DNA of 64,000 nucleotides from Caballeronia hypogeia (GCF_001544875.2 NZ_FCOA02000001.1:310001-374000), one strand, 5' to 3'; positions 17,174 to 27,578 are shown, counted from the stretch's first letter. Numbers and translations: made by a program. Notes: generated by a model from the letters alone, not told the origin.

Positions 17174-18778
17174 ATGCGAAAGAACCTGAAAAACTTCGGC
17201 CTGGTCGCCGTTGGCGTTGCTGCCGGCGCACTTGCAACCCTGCAGATTTCCGCGTCCGCCCAGCAATCCGCCTCATCGCCGCTCCCTCTCGACCAATTGA
17301 GGCTCTTCGCCGAAGTTTTCGGGCAAATCAAGCACGAGTACGTCGAACCGGTCGACGATAAAAAGCTCCTCACCGCCGCCATCAAGGGCATGGTGTCGAG
17401 CCTCGACCCGCACTCGTCCTACCTCGACAAGACCGATTACGAAGAACTGCAGGAGCAGACCAAGGGTCGCTTCGCAGGGTTGGGCATCGAAATCTCGTCG
17501 GAAGACGGGCTCATCAAGGTCATCTCGCCGATCGAAGACACGCCGGCGTTCCGCGCCGGCATCCGTCCGGGCGACCTGATCACGCGCATCAACGACAAGC
17601 CGGTGCGCGGCATGACGCTCGATAAAGCCGTGAAGCAGATGCGCGGCGAGCCGGGCACCAAGGTCACACTGACCATCTTCCGCAAGAGCGACGACCGCAC
17701 CTTCCCGCTCACCGTCACGCGCGCCGTGATCCGCGTGCAGTCGGTGAAGATGAAGGTGCCGGAGCCGGGCTACGGCTATATCCGCATCACGAGCTTCCAG
17801 GAACGCACGGTGCCGGACCTGGCCGCCAAGCTTCAGGATCTCGCGCGCCAGCAGCCGAACCTGAAGGGCCTCGTGCTCGACCTGCGCAACAACGGCGGCG
17901 GCCTGCTGCAAAGCGCGGTCGGCGTCGCGGGCGCGTTCCTGCCGGATAACGCCGTCGTCGTATCGACCAATGGCCAGATCGCTGACGCGAAGCAGACTTT
18001 CCGCGACACCTACGACAACTACCGCCTGCCGTCCTTCGATTCCGATCCGTTGAAGAACGTGCCGGAAATCTTCAAGAAAGTGCCGATGGTCGTGCTGACC
18101 AACGCCTATTCGGCGTCGGCATCAGAGATCGTCGCGGGTGCGCTGCAGGATCATCACCGCGCGCTGATCGTCGGCAAGACGACCTTCGGCAAGGGCTCGG
18201 TGCAGACCGTCCGTCCGATGACCGCGGACAGCGCGCTGCGCCTGACCACGGCTTATTACTACACGCCGAGCGGCAAGTCGATCCAGAACCAGGGCGTGCG
18301 CCCGGACGTTCCGGTCGATCAATACGCGGACGGCGATCCGGACGACGCGCTCGTCACGCGCGAAGTCGATTACTCGAATCACCTCGCGAACACGCAGGAC
18401 CCGAACGAGAAGAAGGAGCAGGAGCAGCGCGAGGCGGATCGCCTGGAGCAGTTGCGCATTCTCGAAGAGCAGAACGACAAGAAGACGCCGGAGCAGCGTC
18501 GCAAGGACCGCGAACGCAAGCCGGTCGAGTTCGGCAGCGCGGACGACTTCATGCTCCAGCAGGGTCTGAACAAGCTCGAAGGCAAGCCGGTCATCGAGTC
18601 GAAGTCGTACAGCGAACGCAAGCTCGCGCAGAACAAGCCGCCGCGCTCGGCATCCGCGCCGGTGGTCGCGCCGCCCGCGCTGCCGGCCACGCCGGGTTCC
18701 GCGCCGGCGCCGGGTTCCTCGCCGGCTTCGGGCTCCCAACCGGCTTCGGCGCCGACCGCGCAGCAGCAGTCGAAGTAA
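17174..18778 (+). CDS. S41 family C-terminal processing peptidase
   Basis: CtpA/Prc proteases are periplasmic serine peptidases that trim protein C-termini and cell-wall enzymes. From ATG 17174 the product is 534 residues: signal peptide (1-28, ending ASAQQ), an N-terminal helix region, a PDZ domain (about 85-165, GLIKVISPIEDTPAFRAGI), and the S41 domain with the Ser/Lys dyad in NAYSASASEIVAG and GKTTFGKGSVQT. The C-terminus is a charged coiled coil (EKKEQEQREADRLEQL) and then a Pro/Ala/Ser tail. An earlier in-frame ATG at 17111 is less likely, because translation from it would put about 21 residues before the signal peptide. A TATACT box lies at 17120-17125. Confidence 0.9.
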   Translation: MRKNLKNFGLVAVGVAAGALATLQISASAQQSASSPLPLDQLRLFAEVFGQIKHEYVEPVDDKKLLTAAIKGMVSSLDPHSSYLDKTDYEELQEQTKGRFAGLGIEISSEDGLIKVISPIEDTPAFRAGIRPGDLITRINDKPVRGMTLDKAVKQMRGEPGTKVTLTIFRKSDDRTFPLTVTRAVIRVQSVKMKVPEPGYGYIRITSFQERTVPDLAAKLQDLARQQPNLKGLVLDLRNNGGGLLQSAVGVAGAFLPDNAVVVSTNGQIADAKQTFRDTYDNYRLPSFDSDPLKNVPEIFKKVPMVVLTNAYSASASEIVAGALQDHHRALIVGKTTFGKGSVQTVRPMTADSALRLTTAYYYTPSGKSIQNQGVRPDVPVDQYADGDPDDALVTREVDYSNHLANTQDPNEKKEQEQREADRLEQLRILEEQNDKKTPEQRRKDRERKPVEFGSADDFMLQQGLNKLEGKPVIESKSYSERKLAQNKPPRSASAPVVAPPALPATPGSAPAPGSSPASGSQPASAPTAQQQSK

Positions 18779-18796
18779 GCGCGTCCTGGTTGCACA

Positions 18797-18830
18797 AAAG
18801 GGCTTCGCGGCATGTGCCGCGAAGCCCTTT
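18797..18830. terminator. Strong intrinsic terminator after the S41 peptidase gene
   Basis: A 16-bp perfect stem (AAAGGGCTTCGCGGCA and its complement) with a 2-base centre is followed on the plus strand by TCTCTTT. It lies 18 bases after the peptidase stop and before moeB. Confidence 0.85.
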
Positions 18831-18923
18831 CTCTTTGGCGCAGCCTCTCTCTCTTCGGCGCGCTTAGAATGTCACGTTCCGGCGCGCCGATCTTACGGCG
18901 TTCCTTTCGCAGCCGACTCCGCG

Positions 18924-19676
18924 ATGAACGACGATCAACTCCTTCGCTATTCCCGCCATATCCTCGTCGATGAAATCGGCATCGAGGCGCAGCAGCGCTT
19001 TCTCGATGCGCATGCGCTCATCGTCGGCGCGGGCGGTCTCGGCGCACCTGCCGCGATGTATCTCGCGGCTGCGGGCGTCGGCAAGATCACGCTGGCCGAC
19101 GCCGATACCGTCGATCTCACGAACCTGCAGCGGCAGATCGTGCACATGACGCGCTCGGTCGGCGCACCGAAGGTGGAATCCGCGCGCGAAACCCTGAACG
19201 CGCTCAATCCCGATATCGAAGTGATCGCCGTGAACGCACGCGCCGACGCCGCCTGGCTCGACGCGAACGTGCGCGGCAAGCACGTCGTGCTCGATTGCAG
19301 CGACAACTTCGCGACCCGTCACGCGATCAATGCGGCCTGCGTCGCCCACGGCGTGCCGCTGGTCTCGGGCGCGGCCTTGCGCTTCGACGGCCAGATCAGC
19401 ACGTTCGACTTCCGCGCGCCCGATTCGCCGTGCTACGCGTGCGTGTTCCCGCCGGATCAGCCGTTCGAGGAAGTCGCCTGTTCGACGATGGGTGTGTTCG
19501 CGCCGACCGTCGGCATCATCGGAGCGATGCAGGCGGCGGAGGCGCTGCGCGTGATCGGCGGCTTCGGCGAGACGCTCGCGGGACGGCTGATGATGCTCGA
19601 CTCGCTGCGCATGGAGTGGAACACGATGAGAATCGCGCGGCAGCCGGATTGCCCGGTCTGCGGCGCGCGTCGCTGA
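18924..19676 (+). CDS. moeB: MoeB/ThiF family adenylyltransferase
   Basis: These enzymes activate the C-terminal glycine of sulfur-carrier proteins (MoaD, ThiS) with ATP for molybdopterin or thiazole synthesis. The 250-residue product has the nucleotide motif IVGAGGLGAPAAMYLAAAGVG, DADTVDLTNLQRQIVH, DCSDNFATRHAIN, and the zinc-binding CYAC and CPVCGARR pairs at about 173 and 245. Length and motifs suit MoeB or ThiF equally. No moa or thi gene is next to it. It converges on ptsI with only nine bases between stops. Confidence 0.88.
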   Translation: MNDDQLLRYSRHILVDEIGIEAQQRFLDAHALIVGAGGLGAPAAMYLAAAGVGKITLADADTVDLTNLQRQIVHMTRSVGAPKVESARETLNALNPDIEVIAVNARADAAWLDANVRGKHVVLDCSDNFATRHAINAACVAHGVPLVSGAALRFDGQISTFDFRAPDSPCYACVFPPDQPFEEVACSTMGVFAPTVGIIGAMQAAEALRVIGGFGETLAGRLMMLDSLRMEWNTMRIARQPDCPVCGARR

Positions 19677-19685
19677 TTCAGCGGT

Positions 19686-21446
19686 TCAGATCTTCTGCAA
19701 GGCCGCGAGCGCGGCCAGCAGTTCGTTGGGCTCGTAAGCCGCGAGCACATCGGCGACCGGCTTCTCGAATGCCTTCAGATTCGAGCGCAGAATCTCCTGC
19801 TTCACGACGAGCAGCTGGCTCGGGTGCATCGAGAACTCGGTGAGCCCGAGACCGAGCAAGAGACGCGTGACAGCGGGATCGCCGGCCATTTCCCCGCAAA
19901 CGGACACCGGCACGCCCGCGCGCTTCGCCTCGCGCAACGTGAATGCGATCAGGTTCAGCACCGCCGGATGCAGCGGATCGTAGAGATGCGCGACGGCGTT
20001 GTCCGCGCGGTCGATCGCGAGCGTGTACTGGATCAGATCGTTCGTGCCGATGGAAAGGAAATCGAGCCGGCTCAGGAACAGCCGCACGGCAATCGCCGCG
20101 GCCGGAATCTCGATCATCGCGCCGACCTGAATCTGACGGTCGAACGCGACGCCCTCTTCGTCGAGCTGGCGCTTCGCCTCGCGGATCAGATCGAGCGTCT
20201 GGTCGATCTCCTGCGCGTGCGCGAGCATCGGAATCAGGATCTTGGTCGGGCCGAACGTCGACGCACGCAAAATGGCGCGCAACTGCGTGATGAACATCTG
20301 CGGCTCGGACAGGCTCCAGCGGATCGCGCGCAGCCCGAGCGCGGGGTTCGGCGCGGTCTCGTAGCCGTCGCCGCCGCCCATGGAATCGAGCGGCTTGTCG
20401 GCGCCCACGTCGATGGTGCGGATCGTCACGGGCTTGCCGTTCATCAGCTCGATCGCGCGCTTGTACGCTTCGAACTGCTCCTCTTCCTCCGGCAACTGGT
20501 TCTTGTGATTCATGAAGAGGAATTCGGTGCGGAACAGGCCGACGCCCATCGCGCCCGCTTCCACTGCAACCTGCGCATCCTCCGGCAGTTCGATGTTCGC
20601 GCACAGTTGAATCTTCGTGCCGCACAGCGTTTGCGTCGGCGAGAACTTCAGGCGCTGGAGCTTGCGCTGCTCCAGAACCTTCTCGCTTTGCCGATACGAA
20701 TATTCTTCGAGGACGATCGGCGCCGGATCGACGATCACGATGCCATGGTCGCCGTCGACGATGATGAGATCGTTCTGCCGGATCAGCACGCTCGCCTGCT
20801 GCACCCCGACGGATGCCGGAATGCCCAGACTGCGCGCGACGATCGCCGTATGCGACGTGCGCCCGCCCAGGTCCGTGACGAAGCCCTTGAACGCCTGCGT
20901 CTTGAACTGCAGCATGTCGGCTGGCGCGATGTCGTGCGCGACCACGATCATTTCGTTGTGGCCGTTGCTCACGGCCGTATGCACGACGAGCGACGCCGCC
21001 GTGGGCGAACCGGCGAGCGCTTTTAGCAGGCGCTCGACGACCTGCTCGACGTCGGCCTTGCGTTCGCGCAGGTATTCGTCCTCGATTTCATCGAAATAGC
21101 CGCCGAGGATTTCCAGTTGCTCGGTGAGCGCCCACTCGACGTTGTAGCGGCGCGTGCGAATCAGATCGATGGTTTCCTGCACGAGCATGGCGTCGTTCAG
21201 AATCATCGCGTGGACATTGATGAACGCGCCCATTTCGCTCGGCGCGTCGGCGGCGAGATCTTCACGCAGCGCGTCGAGCTCCGCGAGCACGGCCGCCTGC
21301 GCCTCGTACAGGCGGGCGATTTCTGCGTCGATCTGATCGGGTTCGATCAGGTAATGGTCTACGTCGAGCGCCGCCGGCGCGATCAGATACGCGCGCCCGA
21401 TGGCGATGCCGCGTGAGACGGGAATTCCATGCAGCGTGAACGACAC
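19686..21446 (-). CDS. ptsI: PTS enzyme I (phosphoenolpyruvate-protein phosphotransferase)
   Basis: Enzyme I takes phosphate from PEP and passes it to HPr. The 586-residue product has the N-terminal GIPVSRGIAIGRAYLI region, the phospho-histidine site GGRTSHTAIVARSLGIPAS, and the PEP-binding barrel with LFRTEFLFM, MIEIPAAAI, SIGTNDLIQYTLA and the catalytic cysteine in VSVCGEMAGD. The start is GTG at 21446, with AGGAGG five bases before it; the longer frame lacks support. It lies 223 bases after ptsH, and a hairpin terminator sits in that gap, so it may have its own promoter. Confidence 0.95.
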   Translation of the reverse strand: MSFTLHGIPVSRGIAIGRAYLIAPAALDVDHYLIEPDQIDAEIARLYEAQAAVLAELDALREDLAADAPSEMGAFINVHAMILNDAMLVQETIDLIRTRRYNVEWALTEQLEILGGYFDEIEDEYLRERKADVEQVVERLLKALAGSPTAASLVVHTAVSNGHNEMIVVAHDIAPADMLQFKTQAFKGFVTDLGGRTSHTAIVARSLGIPASVGVQQASVLIRQNDLIIVDGDHGIVIVDPAPIVLEEYSYRQSEKVLEQRKLQRLKFSPTQTLCGTKIQLCANIELPEDAQVAVEAGAMGVGLFRTEFLFMNHKNQLPEEEEQFEAYKRAIELMNGKPVTIRTIDVGADKPLDSMGGGDGYETAPNPALGLRAIRWSLSEPQMFITQLRAILRASTFGPTKILIPMLAHAQEIDQTLDLIREAKRQLDEEGVAFDRQIQVGAMIEIPAAAIAVRLFLSRLDFLSIGTNDLIQYTLAIDRADNAVAHLYDPLHPAVLNLIAFTLREAKRAGVPVSVCGEMAGDPAVTRLLLGLGLTEFSMHPSQLLVVKQEILRSNLKAFEKPVADVLAAYEPNELLAALAALQKI

Positions 21447-21616
21447 GCGCACCTCCTCTAGTTTTGACTGTCCGCGGCCTCTCAAGCCCCCTCGGCGGGC
21501 GCCAGCCGCGCGCCCATTATAGATTCGAATGCTTCGTTAAGTCCCTGAACACACGGTCGCGGCAGGGCCGGAACGGTTTACGCTAAATAACGCGAACCCG
21601 TCTCGCGAATATGAAA

Positions 21617-21640
21617 AAAGCCGCGTCGATGCGCGGCTTT
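21617..21640 (-). terminator. Intrinsic terminator between ptsH and ptsI
   Basis: AAAGCCGCG at 21617-21625 pairs with CGCGGCTTT at 21632-21640 around a six-base loop. Read on the minus strand the stem is followed by six T residues, a textbook factor-independent terminator placed 30 bases after the ptsH stop. Confidence 0.8.
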
Positions 21641-21669
21641 CTTCAGAATTCGATACGGCGACGGAACGC

Positions 21670-21939
21670 TTACTGCCCTTCCCCGAATTTGTCGGCGATC
21701 AGGGCGAGGATGGCTTGCATGGCTTCGGCTTCATCGGACCCTTCGGTTTCGATCGTCACTGTGCTGCCGATGCCCGCCGCCAGCATCATCACGCCCATGA
21801 TGCTCTTCGCATTGATCCGGCGACCGTTGCGGCTCATCCAGATTTCGCATTGAAAATTGCCCGCCAGTTGTGTGAGCTTCGCCGATGCGCGTGCGTGAAG
21901 CCCCAGCTTGTTCACGATTGTTGTTTCTTGTTGCAGCAT
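21670..21939 (-). CDS. ptsH: PTS phosphocarrier protein HPr
   Basis: HPr carries phosphate from enzyme I to EIIA proteins. The 89-residue product has the phospho-histidine site LGLHARASAKL (His near residue 16) and the regulatory serine motif NAKSIMGVMMLAAG (Ser near 46), the position phosphorylated by HPr kinase in organisms that have it. It is 36 bases after the EIIA gene and is followed by a terminator. Confidence 0.96.
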   Translation of the reverse strand: MLQQETTIVNKLGLHARASAKLTQLAGNFQCEIWMSRNGRRINAKSIMGVMMLAAGIGSTVTIETEGSDEAEAMQAILALIADKFGEGQ

Positions 21940-21975
21940 GATGCTCCGAAGCGCAGGTTGGATGAAATAGCGGCG

Positions 21976-22464
21976 TCAGTGGCTCGCGGCCTTCGCGCTG
22001 ACCAGATCGGCGCTGGCCGAGCATGCCGGATCGGGCGATCCGGCGGCTTTCGTCGCGAGCGCGCACGGATTGAGCGGCGTGGAGGAATCGAGTTCCTGAA
22101 TGCCCTTCGAGCCGCCCTGGAGAATCTTTTCGGTGAGCGTGTCGAGCGGCGTCGCGCGGTAACAGACGGCGCGCACCAGCATGGGCAGATTGCAGCCGGC
22201 GAGCACGCGCACGTCGGTATCGTGCAAGCTCGCCGCGATGTTCGCGGGCGTCGCGCCGAACACGTCGGTCAGGACGATCGCGCCGTTCTCTTCCTTCAGA
22301 CGGTCGATTTCCGAGCGCGCAAACGCGCGGACCTCGACAGGATCGCAGTCGGGCATCACATCAATGACACCGATGCGCGCGGGCAAGCCGCCATAAATAT
22401 GTGCGACGCACTCGCGCAGCGCGGTGGCGAACGGGGCGTGCGCGATGATCAGAATGCCAGCCAT
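21976..22464 (-). CDS. PTS EIIA component, mannose/fructose (PTS-EIIA-4) type
   Basis: The 162-residue product has the EIIA-man fold, with the phosphorylatable histidine in GILIIAHAPFATAL (His9) and the IVLTDVFGATPANIAA motif. The last 30 residues are a variable tail (SPDPACSASADLVSA). No EIIB, EIIC or EIID sugar permease gene is nearby, so with HPr and EI it probably forms a regulatory phosphorelay. In related bacteria such systems affect polyhydroxybutyrate and carbon regulation; that role here is inference. Confidence 0.88.
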   Translation of the reverse strand: MAGILIIAHAPFATALRECVAHIYGGLPARIGVIDVMPDCDPVEVRAFARSEIDRLKEENGAIVLTDVFGATPANIAASLHDTDVRVLAGCNLPMLVRAVCYRATPLDTLTEKILQGGSKGIQELDSSTPLNPCALATKAAGSPDPACSASADLVSAKAASH

Positions 22465-22669
22465 GTCAGATGAAAAGCCTCAAGCGACAATTTAGCGACA
22501 AAAATCAGACGAAATCGTCGGAGATCGCTCGAAAATGCGCGAGCGTCGCATAACTCGAAGTTGGGCGCGCGGCGCGGGAAAATCAACCGCCTTCCACTGT
22601 GCCTGCCATCAGCTTCGATTTCTCCAACCTAGCTTGCGCCTTCGTGCTTAACCGTGCTTCAAGACGCAA

Positions 22670-22694
22670 TCGCGCCCCAAAATCGCGGGCGCGA
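22670..22694 (-). terminator. Possible hairpin after gshB
   Basis: TCGCGCCC at 22670-22677 pairs with GGGCGCGA at 22687-22694 around a nine-base loop, about 55 bases beyond the gshB stop. No strong T-run follows on the minus strand, so the assignment is tentative. Confidence 0.35.
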
Positions 22695-22750
22695 GACGTC
22701 AATTCTAACAGTGTCTTGGACGCGAGTTTGGCCCGACGCCACGCGCGGAA

Positions 22751-23707
22751 TCAGCTGACCGCGCGCTCGAGTGCGTCGATGAACATGCCCGCGACGTCGA
22801 AGCCCGTCTGGTCCATGATCTCGCGGAAGCACGTCGGGCTCGTGACGTTGACCTCGGTGAGATAGTCGCCGATTGCGTCCAGCCCCGCGAGCAGCAGGCC
22901 GCGCGCCTGCAGCACCGGCCCGAGCGTCTCCGCAATCTCGCGATCGCGCGCCGAAAGCGGCTGCGCACGGCCCAGGCCACCCGCAGCGAGATTGCCGCGC
23001 ACTTCGCTGCCCTGCGGAATGCGCGCGAGCGAATACGGCACGGGCTGTCCGCCGATCACGAGAATGCGCTTGTCGCCGTCCTTGATCTCGGGGATGAATT
23101 TTTGCGCCATGACGGTACGCGCGCCGTCCTCCGACAGCATCTCGACAATCGAGCCTAGATTCATGCCGTCCGCCTTGACGCGGAACACGCCCATGCCGCC
23201 CATGCCGTCGAGCGGCTTGAGGATCACATCGCCATGTTCGGCGTGGAAGGCGCGCAGACGCGCCACGTCGCGCGTGACGAGCGTCGGCGTGACGAACTGC
23301 GGCCATTCCGCGATGGCCAGCTTCTCGGAGTGATCGCGGATCGCCTGCGGCTTGTTGAAGATGCGCGCGCCGTTGCGCTCGGCGATTTCCAGCAGCCAGG
23401 TGGCGTTCACGTATTCCAGATCGAACGGCGGGTCCTTGCGCATCAGCACCGCGTCGAAATGCGTAAGCGGCAGATGCTCGGCCTGCTCGGCCGCGTACCA
23501 CGGCCAGCGGTCGCTGTTCGCCTCGTCGCCGACGATCGCGATGCGCCGCACGCCCGCTTCGACCTTCGTGCCCGTCCACGCGAGATGCTGCGGCTCGCAC
23601 GCGTAGAGCACATGACCGCGCCGCGCGGCTTCGGCCATCATCGCGTAGGTCGTGTCCTTGTAGATCTTGAAGCGATCGAGCGGGTCGGCGATAAAGAGGA
23701 TGTTCAT
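22751..23707 (-). CDS. gshB: Glutathione synthetase
   Basis: GshB joins glycine to gamma-glutamylcysteine using ATP. The 318-residue product is an ATP-grasp enzyme: [19 protein letters not shown] at the N-terminus, [36 protein letters not shown] for the nucleotide loop, and [13 protein letters not shown] at the metal/substrate site. Length is normal. It follows gshA after 62 bases. Confidence 0.96.
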   Translation of the reverse strand: MNILFIADPLDRFKIYKDTTYAMMAEAARRGHVLYACEPQHLAWTGTKVEAGVRRIAIVGDEANSDRWPWYAAEQAEHLPLTHFDAVLMRKDPPFDLEYVNATWLLEIAERNGARIFNKPQAIRDHSEKLAIAEWPQFVTPTLVTRDVARLRAFHAEHGDVILKPLDGMGGMGVFRVKADGMNLGSIVEMLSEDGARTVMAQKFIPEIKDGDKRILVIGGQPVPYSLARIPQGSEVRGNLAAGGLGRAQPLSARDREIAETLGPVLQARGLLLAGLDAIGDYLTEVNVTSPTCFREIMDQTGFDVAGMFIDALERAVS

Positions 23708-23769
23708 GAGCGTTTGCTAATTCGGTGCGCGGCCTGCGAGCTTACCGCAAGCCGCCATTTCACACCCGA

Positions 23770-25059
23770 TCACACCTGGATGGCTTCCGGATCGGTCTTT
23801 TCGAGCTCGACCGATGCCGCCAGCAGCCCGAGCCGCGCCACCACGCCGTACATGTAGAAACGGTTCGGCGGCGCCGCGCCCGGCTTGGCGTGCGTGTCCG
23901 GCAGCGCCGTGTGCTCGAAGCCGAGCGGCACGAAATGCATGCCCGGCGCGTTGAGATTCTGGTCGCGCTCGCGCGACTCGTGCACGCGATAAAAACCGCC
24001 GACCACGTAGCGGTCGATCATGTACACGACCGGCTCCGCGACCGCGTTTTCCACGCGCTCGAAGGTATGCACGCCTTCCTGCACGATCACGTCGTGGACC
24101 TGCAGGCCTTCCTTCGCGTCGTTCATCCGGGTGCGCTCGCGCTTGGTCAGCGCGGCGACCTCGCTCGCGTCGTGCACGGTCATCACGCCCTTGCCGTAAG
24201 TGCCGGCGTCGGCCTTGATGACCACGTACGGACGTTCACTGATGCCGTACTCGCGATATTTCTTCGCGATCTTCTTGAGCACACCGTCGATGGCTTCCGC
24301 GAGCGCCTGCTCGCCGGTGCGCGCCTCGTAGTCCACGCCTTCCACGTGCGCGAAATACGGGTTCACCATCCACGGGTCGATTTCGACCATCTTCGCGAAC
24401 TTCTTCGCGACGTCGTCATAGCAGGAAAAGTGCGTCGACTTGCGACGCACCGCCCAGCCCGCGTGCAGCGGCGGCAGCAGGTATTGCTCGTGCAGATTCT
24501 CCAGCACGGGCGGAATGCCGGCGGAAAGATCGTTGTTGAGCAGGATCGAACACGGATCGAAATTCTTCAGGCCCAGACGCCGCGGCGTGCGCTCGAGCGG
24601 TTCGAGCACGATCTTTTGCCCGTCCGCGAGCGCGATGGTCACCGGTCCGTGAATGGTTTCGTCGAGCGTGCCGAAGCGGATGTTGAGCCCGGCCTGACGC
24701 ATGATCAGCGCGAGCCGCGCGACGTTCTCCAGATAGAACGCGTTGCGCGTGTGGCGCTCCGGAATGACGAGCAGATTCTTCGCGTCCGGGCAGATTTTCT
24801 CGATGGACGCCATCGCCGCCTGCACCGCGAGCGGCAGCACTTCCTGCGGCAGATTGTTGAAGCCGCCGGGGAAGAGATTGGTGTCGACGGGCGCGAGCTT
24901 GAACCCCGCGTTGCGCAGATCGACGGAACAGTAGAACGGCGGCGTGTGCTCCTGCCATTCGAGCCGGAACCAGCGCTCGATGGCAGGCATGGCCTCGAGA
25001 ATTTTCCGCTCGAGATCGAGCAGCGGGCCATTCAACGCCGTGACGAGGTGCGGAACCAT
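23770..25059 (-). CDS. gshA: Glutamate-cysteine ligase (GshA, proteobacterial ATP-grasp-like type)
   Basis: This enzyme makes gamma-glutamylcysteine, the first step of glutathione synthesis. The 429-residue product belongs to the GshA type found next to gshB in beta- and some gammaproteobacteria, not the longer E. coli GshA type. Features include HTPPFYCSVDLRNAGFKLAP, TNLFPGGFNNLP, VVIKADAGTYGKGVMTVHD near the nucleotide-binding region and YVVGGFYRVHESRERDQN. It forms an operon with gshB downstream, and its upstream gap contains the amtB terminator. Confidence 0.93.
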   Translation of the reverse strand: MVPHLVTALNGPLLDLERKILEAMPAIERWFRLEWQEHTPPFYCSVDLRNAGFKLAPVDTNLFPGGFNNLPQEVLPLAVQAAMASIEKICPDAKNLLVIPERHTRNAFYLENVARLALIMRQAGLNIRFGTLDETIHGPVTIALADGQKIVLEPLERTPRRLGLKNFDPCSILLNNDLSAGIPPVLENLHEQYLLPPLHAGWAVRRKSTHFSCYDDVAKKFAKMVEIDPWMVNPYFAHVEGVDYEARTGEQALAEAIDGVLKKIAKKYREYGISERPYVVIKADAGTYGKGVMTVHDASEVAALTKRERTRMNDAKEGLQVHDVIVQEGVHTFERVENAVAEPVVYMIDRYVVGGFYRVHESRERDQNLNAPGMHFVPLGFEHTALPDTHAKPGAAPPNRFYMYGVVARLGLLAASVELEKTDPEAIQV

Positions 25060-25246
25060 GTGTTACTCGCGAACAGGGGAGGAAAGATTGTAGAGCAATT
25101 GCTTTGCCTAATTGGGGATGAACCGCCAATCGACAAGGTTTCCCCCTTGCGGCGCGGCCCTTTCGCGGATTTCCGTGCGATCGGTCCGACAGATCGCGCG
25201 CGCGACGCTGGACGAAACCTTGACCAGATCCGATCAGCCAAAAAAA

Positions 25247-25268
25247 TGCCCGCCTTCGAAGGCGGGCA
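25247..25268 (-). terminator. Intrinsic terminator of glnK-amtB
   Basis: A perfect 22-base palindrome (TGCCCGCCTTC and its complement) is followed by TTTTTT on the minus strand. It lies about 70 bases after the amtB stop and before gshA. Confidence 0.85.
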
Positions 25269-25339
25269 AAGTCGCTGCGCTCGTTCTTGCGCACCGCATC
25301 CGGGCGCCCTCTCGCGGCGCGCCGGATGCGGCATCGATG

Positions 25340-26815
25340 TCATTCGACGTGTTCGCCGTGCAGCGTGACGTCGAGACCTTCGCGTTCCTGCTCTTCCGTG
25401 ACGCGCAGACCCATGGTCATGTCGATGATCTTCAGCAGCACAAAACTGACGACACCGCTGTAGACGAGCGTCACGAGCACGCCCTTCGCCTGCACGAGAA
25501 CGCTGCCGTCGAAGCCGCCGATGTCCTTCACCGCGAACACGCCCGTCAGCAGCGCGCCGAGGATACCGCCCACGCCGTGCACGCCGAACGCGTCGAGCGA
25601 GTCGTCGTAGTTGAACTTGTGCTTGAGCCAGGTCGCCGACCAGAAGCAGACCACGCCCGCGACGATGCCGATCACGATCGCGCCCGTCACGCCGACGAAG
25701 CCCGACGCCGGCGTCACCGCCACCAGACCCGCGACCGCGCCCGAGATGATGCCGAGCACCGAGGGCTTGCCCTTCGTGATCCACTCCGCGAACATCCAGC
25801 CGAACGCGGCGAAGGCGGTGGCGATCTGCGTCGTGAGCATCGCGAAACCGGCGCGGCCGTCGGCGGCGACCGCCGAGCCCGCGTTGAAGCCGAACCAGCC
25901 CACCCACAGCATCGACGCGCCGATCAGCGAGAGCACGAGATTGTGCGGCGCCATCACTTCACGGCCGTAGCCGACGCGCTTGCCGAGCACCAGACAGCAC
26001 ATCAGGCCCGCAATACCGGCGTTGATGTGAACCACCGTGCCGCCCGCGAAGTCGAGCACGCCAGCCGATGCGAGCCAGCCGGTCGGTTCCCAGACCATGT
26101 GCGCGACCGGCGAGTAGACGATCAGCGACCACAGCGTCATGAACACGAGCATCGCCGAGAACTTCATGCGGTCCGCGAACGCGCCCGTGATCAGCGCCGG
26201 CGTGATGATCGCGAAGGTCAGCTGGAACGCGAAGTAGACGGATTCGGGAATCGTCGTGGCCAGGTGGCTGACGGTGAGCGTCGTCGCCTTGTCGCCCTTG
26301 ATGTAGGCCATGCCGTGCAGGAACACGCGCGAGAAGCCGCCCATGAACGCATTGCCCGGCGTAAACGCGATGCTGTAGCCGACGACCGTCCAGAGAATCG
26401 TCACGAGACAGCAGATCGCGAAGCTCTGCATGACCGTGGCGAGCACGTTCTTCTTGCGGACCATGCCCGCGTAGAAGAGCGCGAGGCCGGGAATCGTCAT
26501 GAACAGCACCAGCGCGACGGATGTCAGCATCCACGCGGTGTCGCCCGAGGCGATCTTCGACGAGTCGACCATGAACGGCTCGGTCGGCGCGGCGGGCGCG
26601 GCTTCCGAAGCGCCCGAGGCCGCTTCCGCCGCCGATGCGCCTTCAGCCGACGAAGCCATTGCCGTGTTGGCGCTGACGGGTGCACTTGCGGCGGTGTCGG
26701 ACGACGCGGGTGCCGAGGCAGCGGCCGGAGCGGACGCATCCTGGGCGAGAGCGGTGCCGACATTGGCGCCGATCAGCGCGCCCGCCACCAACAGTGACAT
26801 CAGAAAGTTACGCAT
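25340..26815 (-). CDS. amtB: Ammonium transporter with a long Ala/Ser-rich N-terminal extension
   Basis: AmtB is a trimeric inner-membrane channel for ammonium/ammonia. The 491-residue product has a signal peptide (1-25, ending ALAQD), then about 55 residues of low-complexity Ala/Ser/Pro sequence before the first channel helix (TAWMLTSVALVLFMTIPGLALFYAG). The core has the Amt pattern: VVHINAGIAGLMCCLVLGKR, GFNAGSA and DAFGVHGVGGILGALLTG with the pore histidine. Usual Amt proteins are about 400-430 residues, so the periplasmic extension is unusual. It is downstream of glnK in the same operon (31-base gap). Confidence 0.94.
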   Translation of the reverse strand: MRNFLMSLLVAGALIGANVGTALAQDASAPAAASAPASSDTAASAPVSANTAMASSAEGASAAEAASGASEAAPAAPTEPFMVDSSKIASGDTAWMLTSVALVLFMTIPGLALFYAGMVRKKNVLATVMQSFAICCLVTILWTVVGYSIAFTPGNAFMGGFSRVFLHGMAYIKGDKATTLTVSHLATTIPESVYFAFQLTFAIITPALITGAFADRMKFSAMLVFMTLWSLIVYSPVAHMVWEPTGWLASAGVLDFAGGTVVHINAGIAGLMCCLVLGKRVGYGREVMAPHNLVLSLIGASMLWVGWFGFNAGSAVAADGRAGFAMLTTQIATAFAAFGWMFAEWITKGKPSVLGIISGAVAGLVAVTPASGFVGVTGAIVIGIVAGVVCFWSATWLKHKFNYDDSLDAFGVHGVGGILGALLTGVFAVKDIGGFDGSVLVQAKGVLVTLVYSGVVSFVLLKIIDMTMGLRVTEEQEREGLDVTLHGEHVE

Positions 26816-26846
26816 TCTTCTGGTTCCTCTTATCGCCTGTTTCTTG

Positions 26847-27545
<699 letters not shown>

Positions 27546-27578
27546 GTGCACTTTTTTTGTGCAGGAAGGGAGAAAAAC

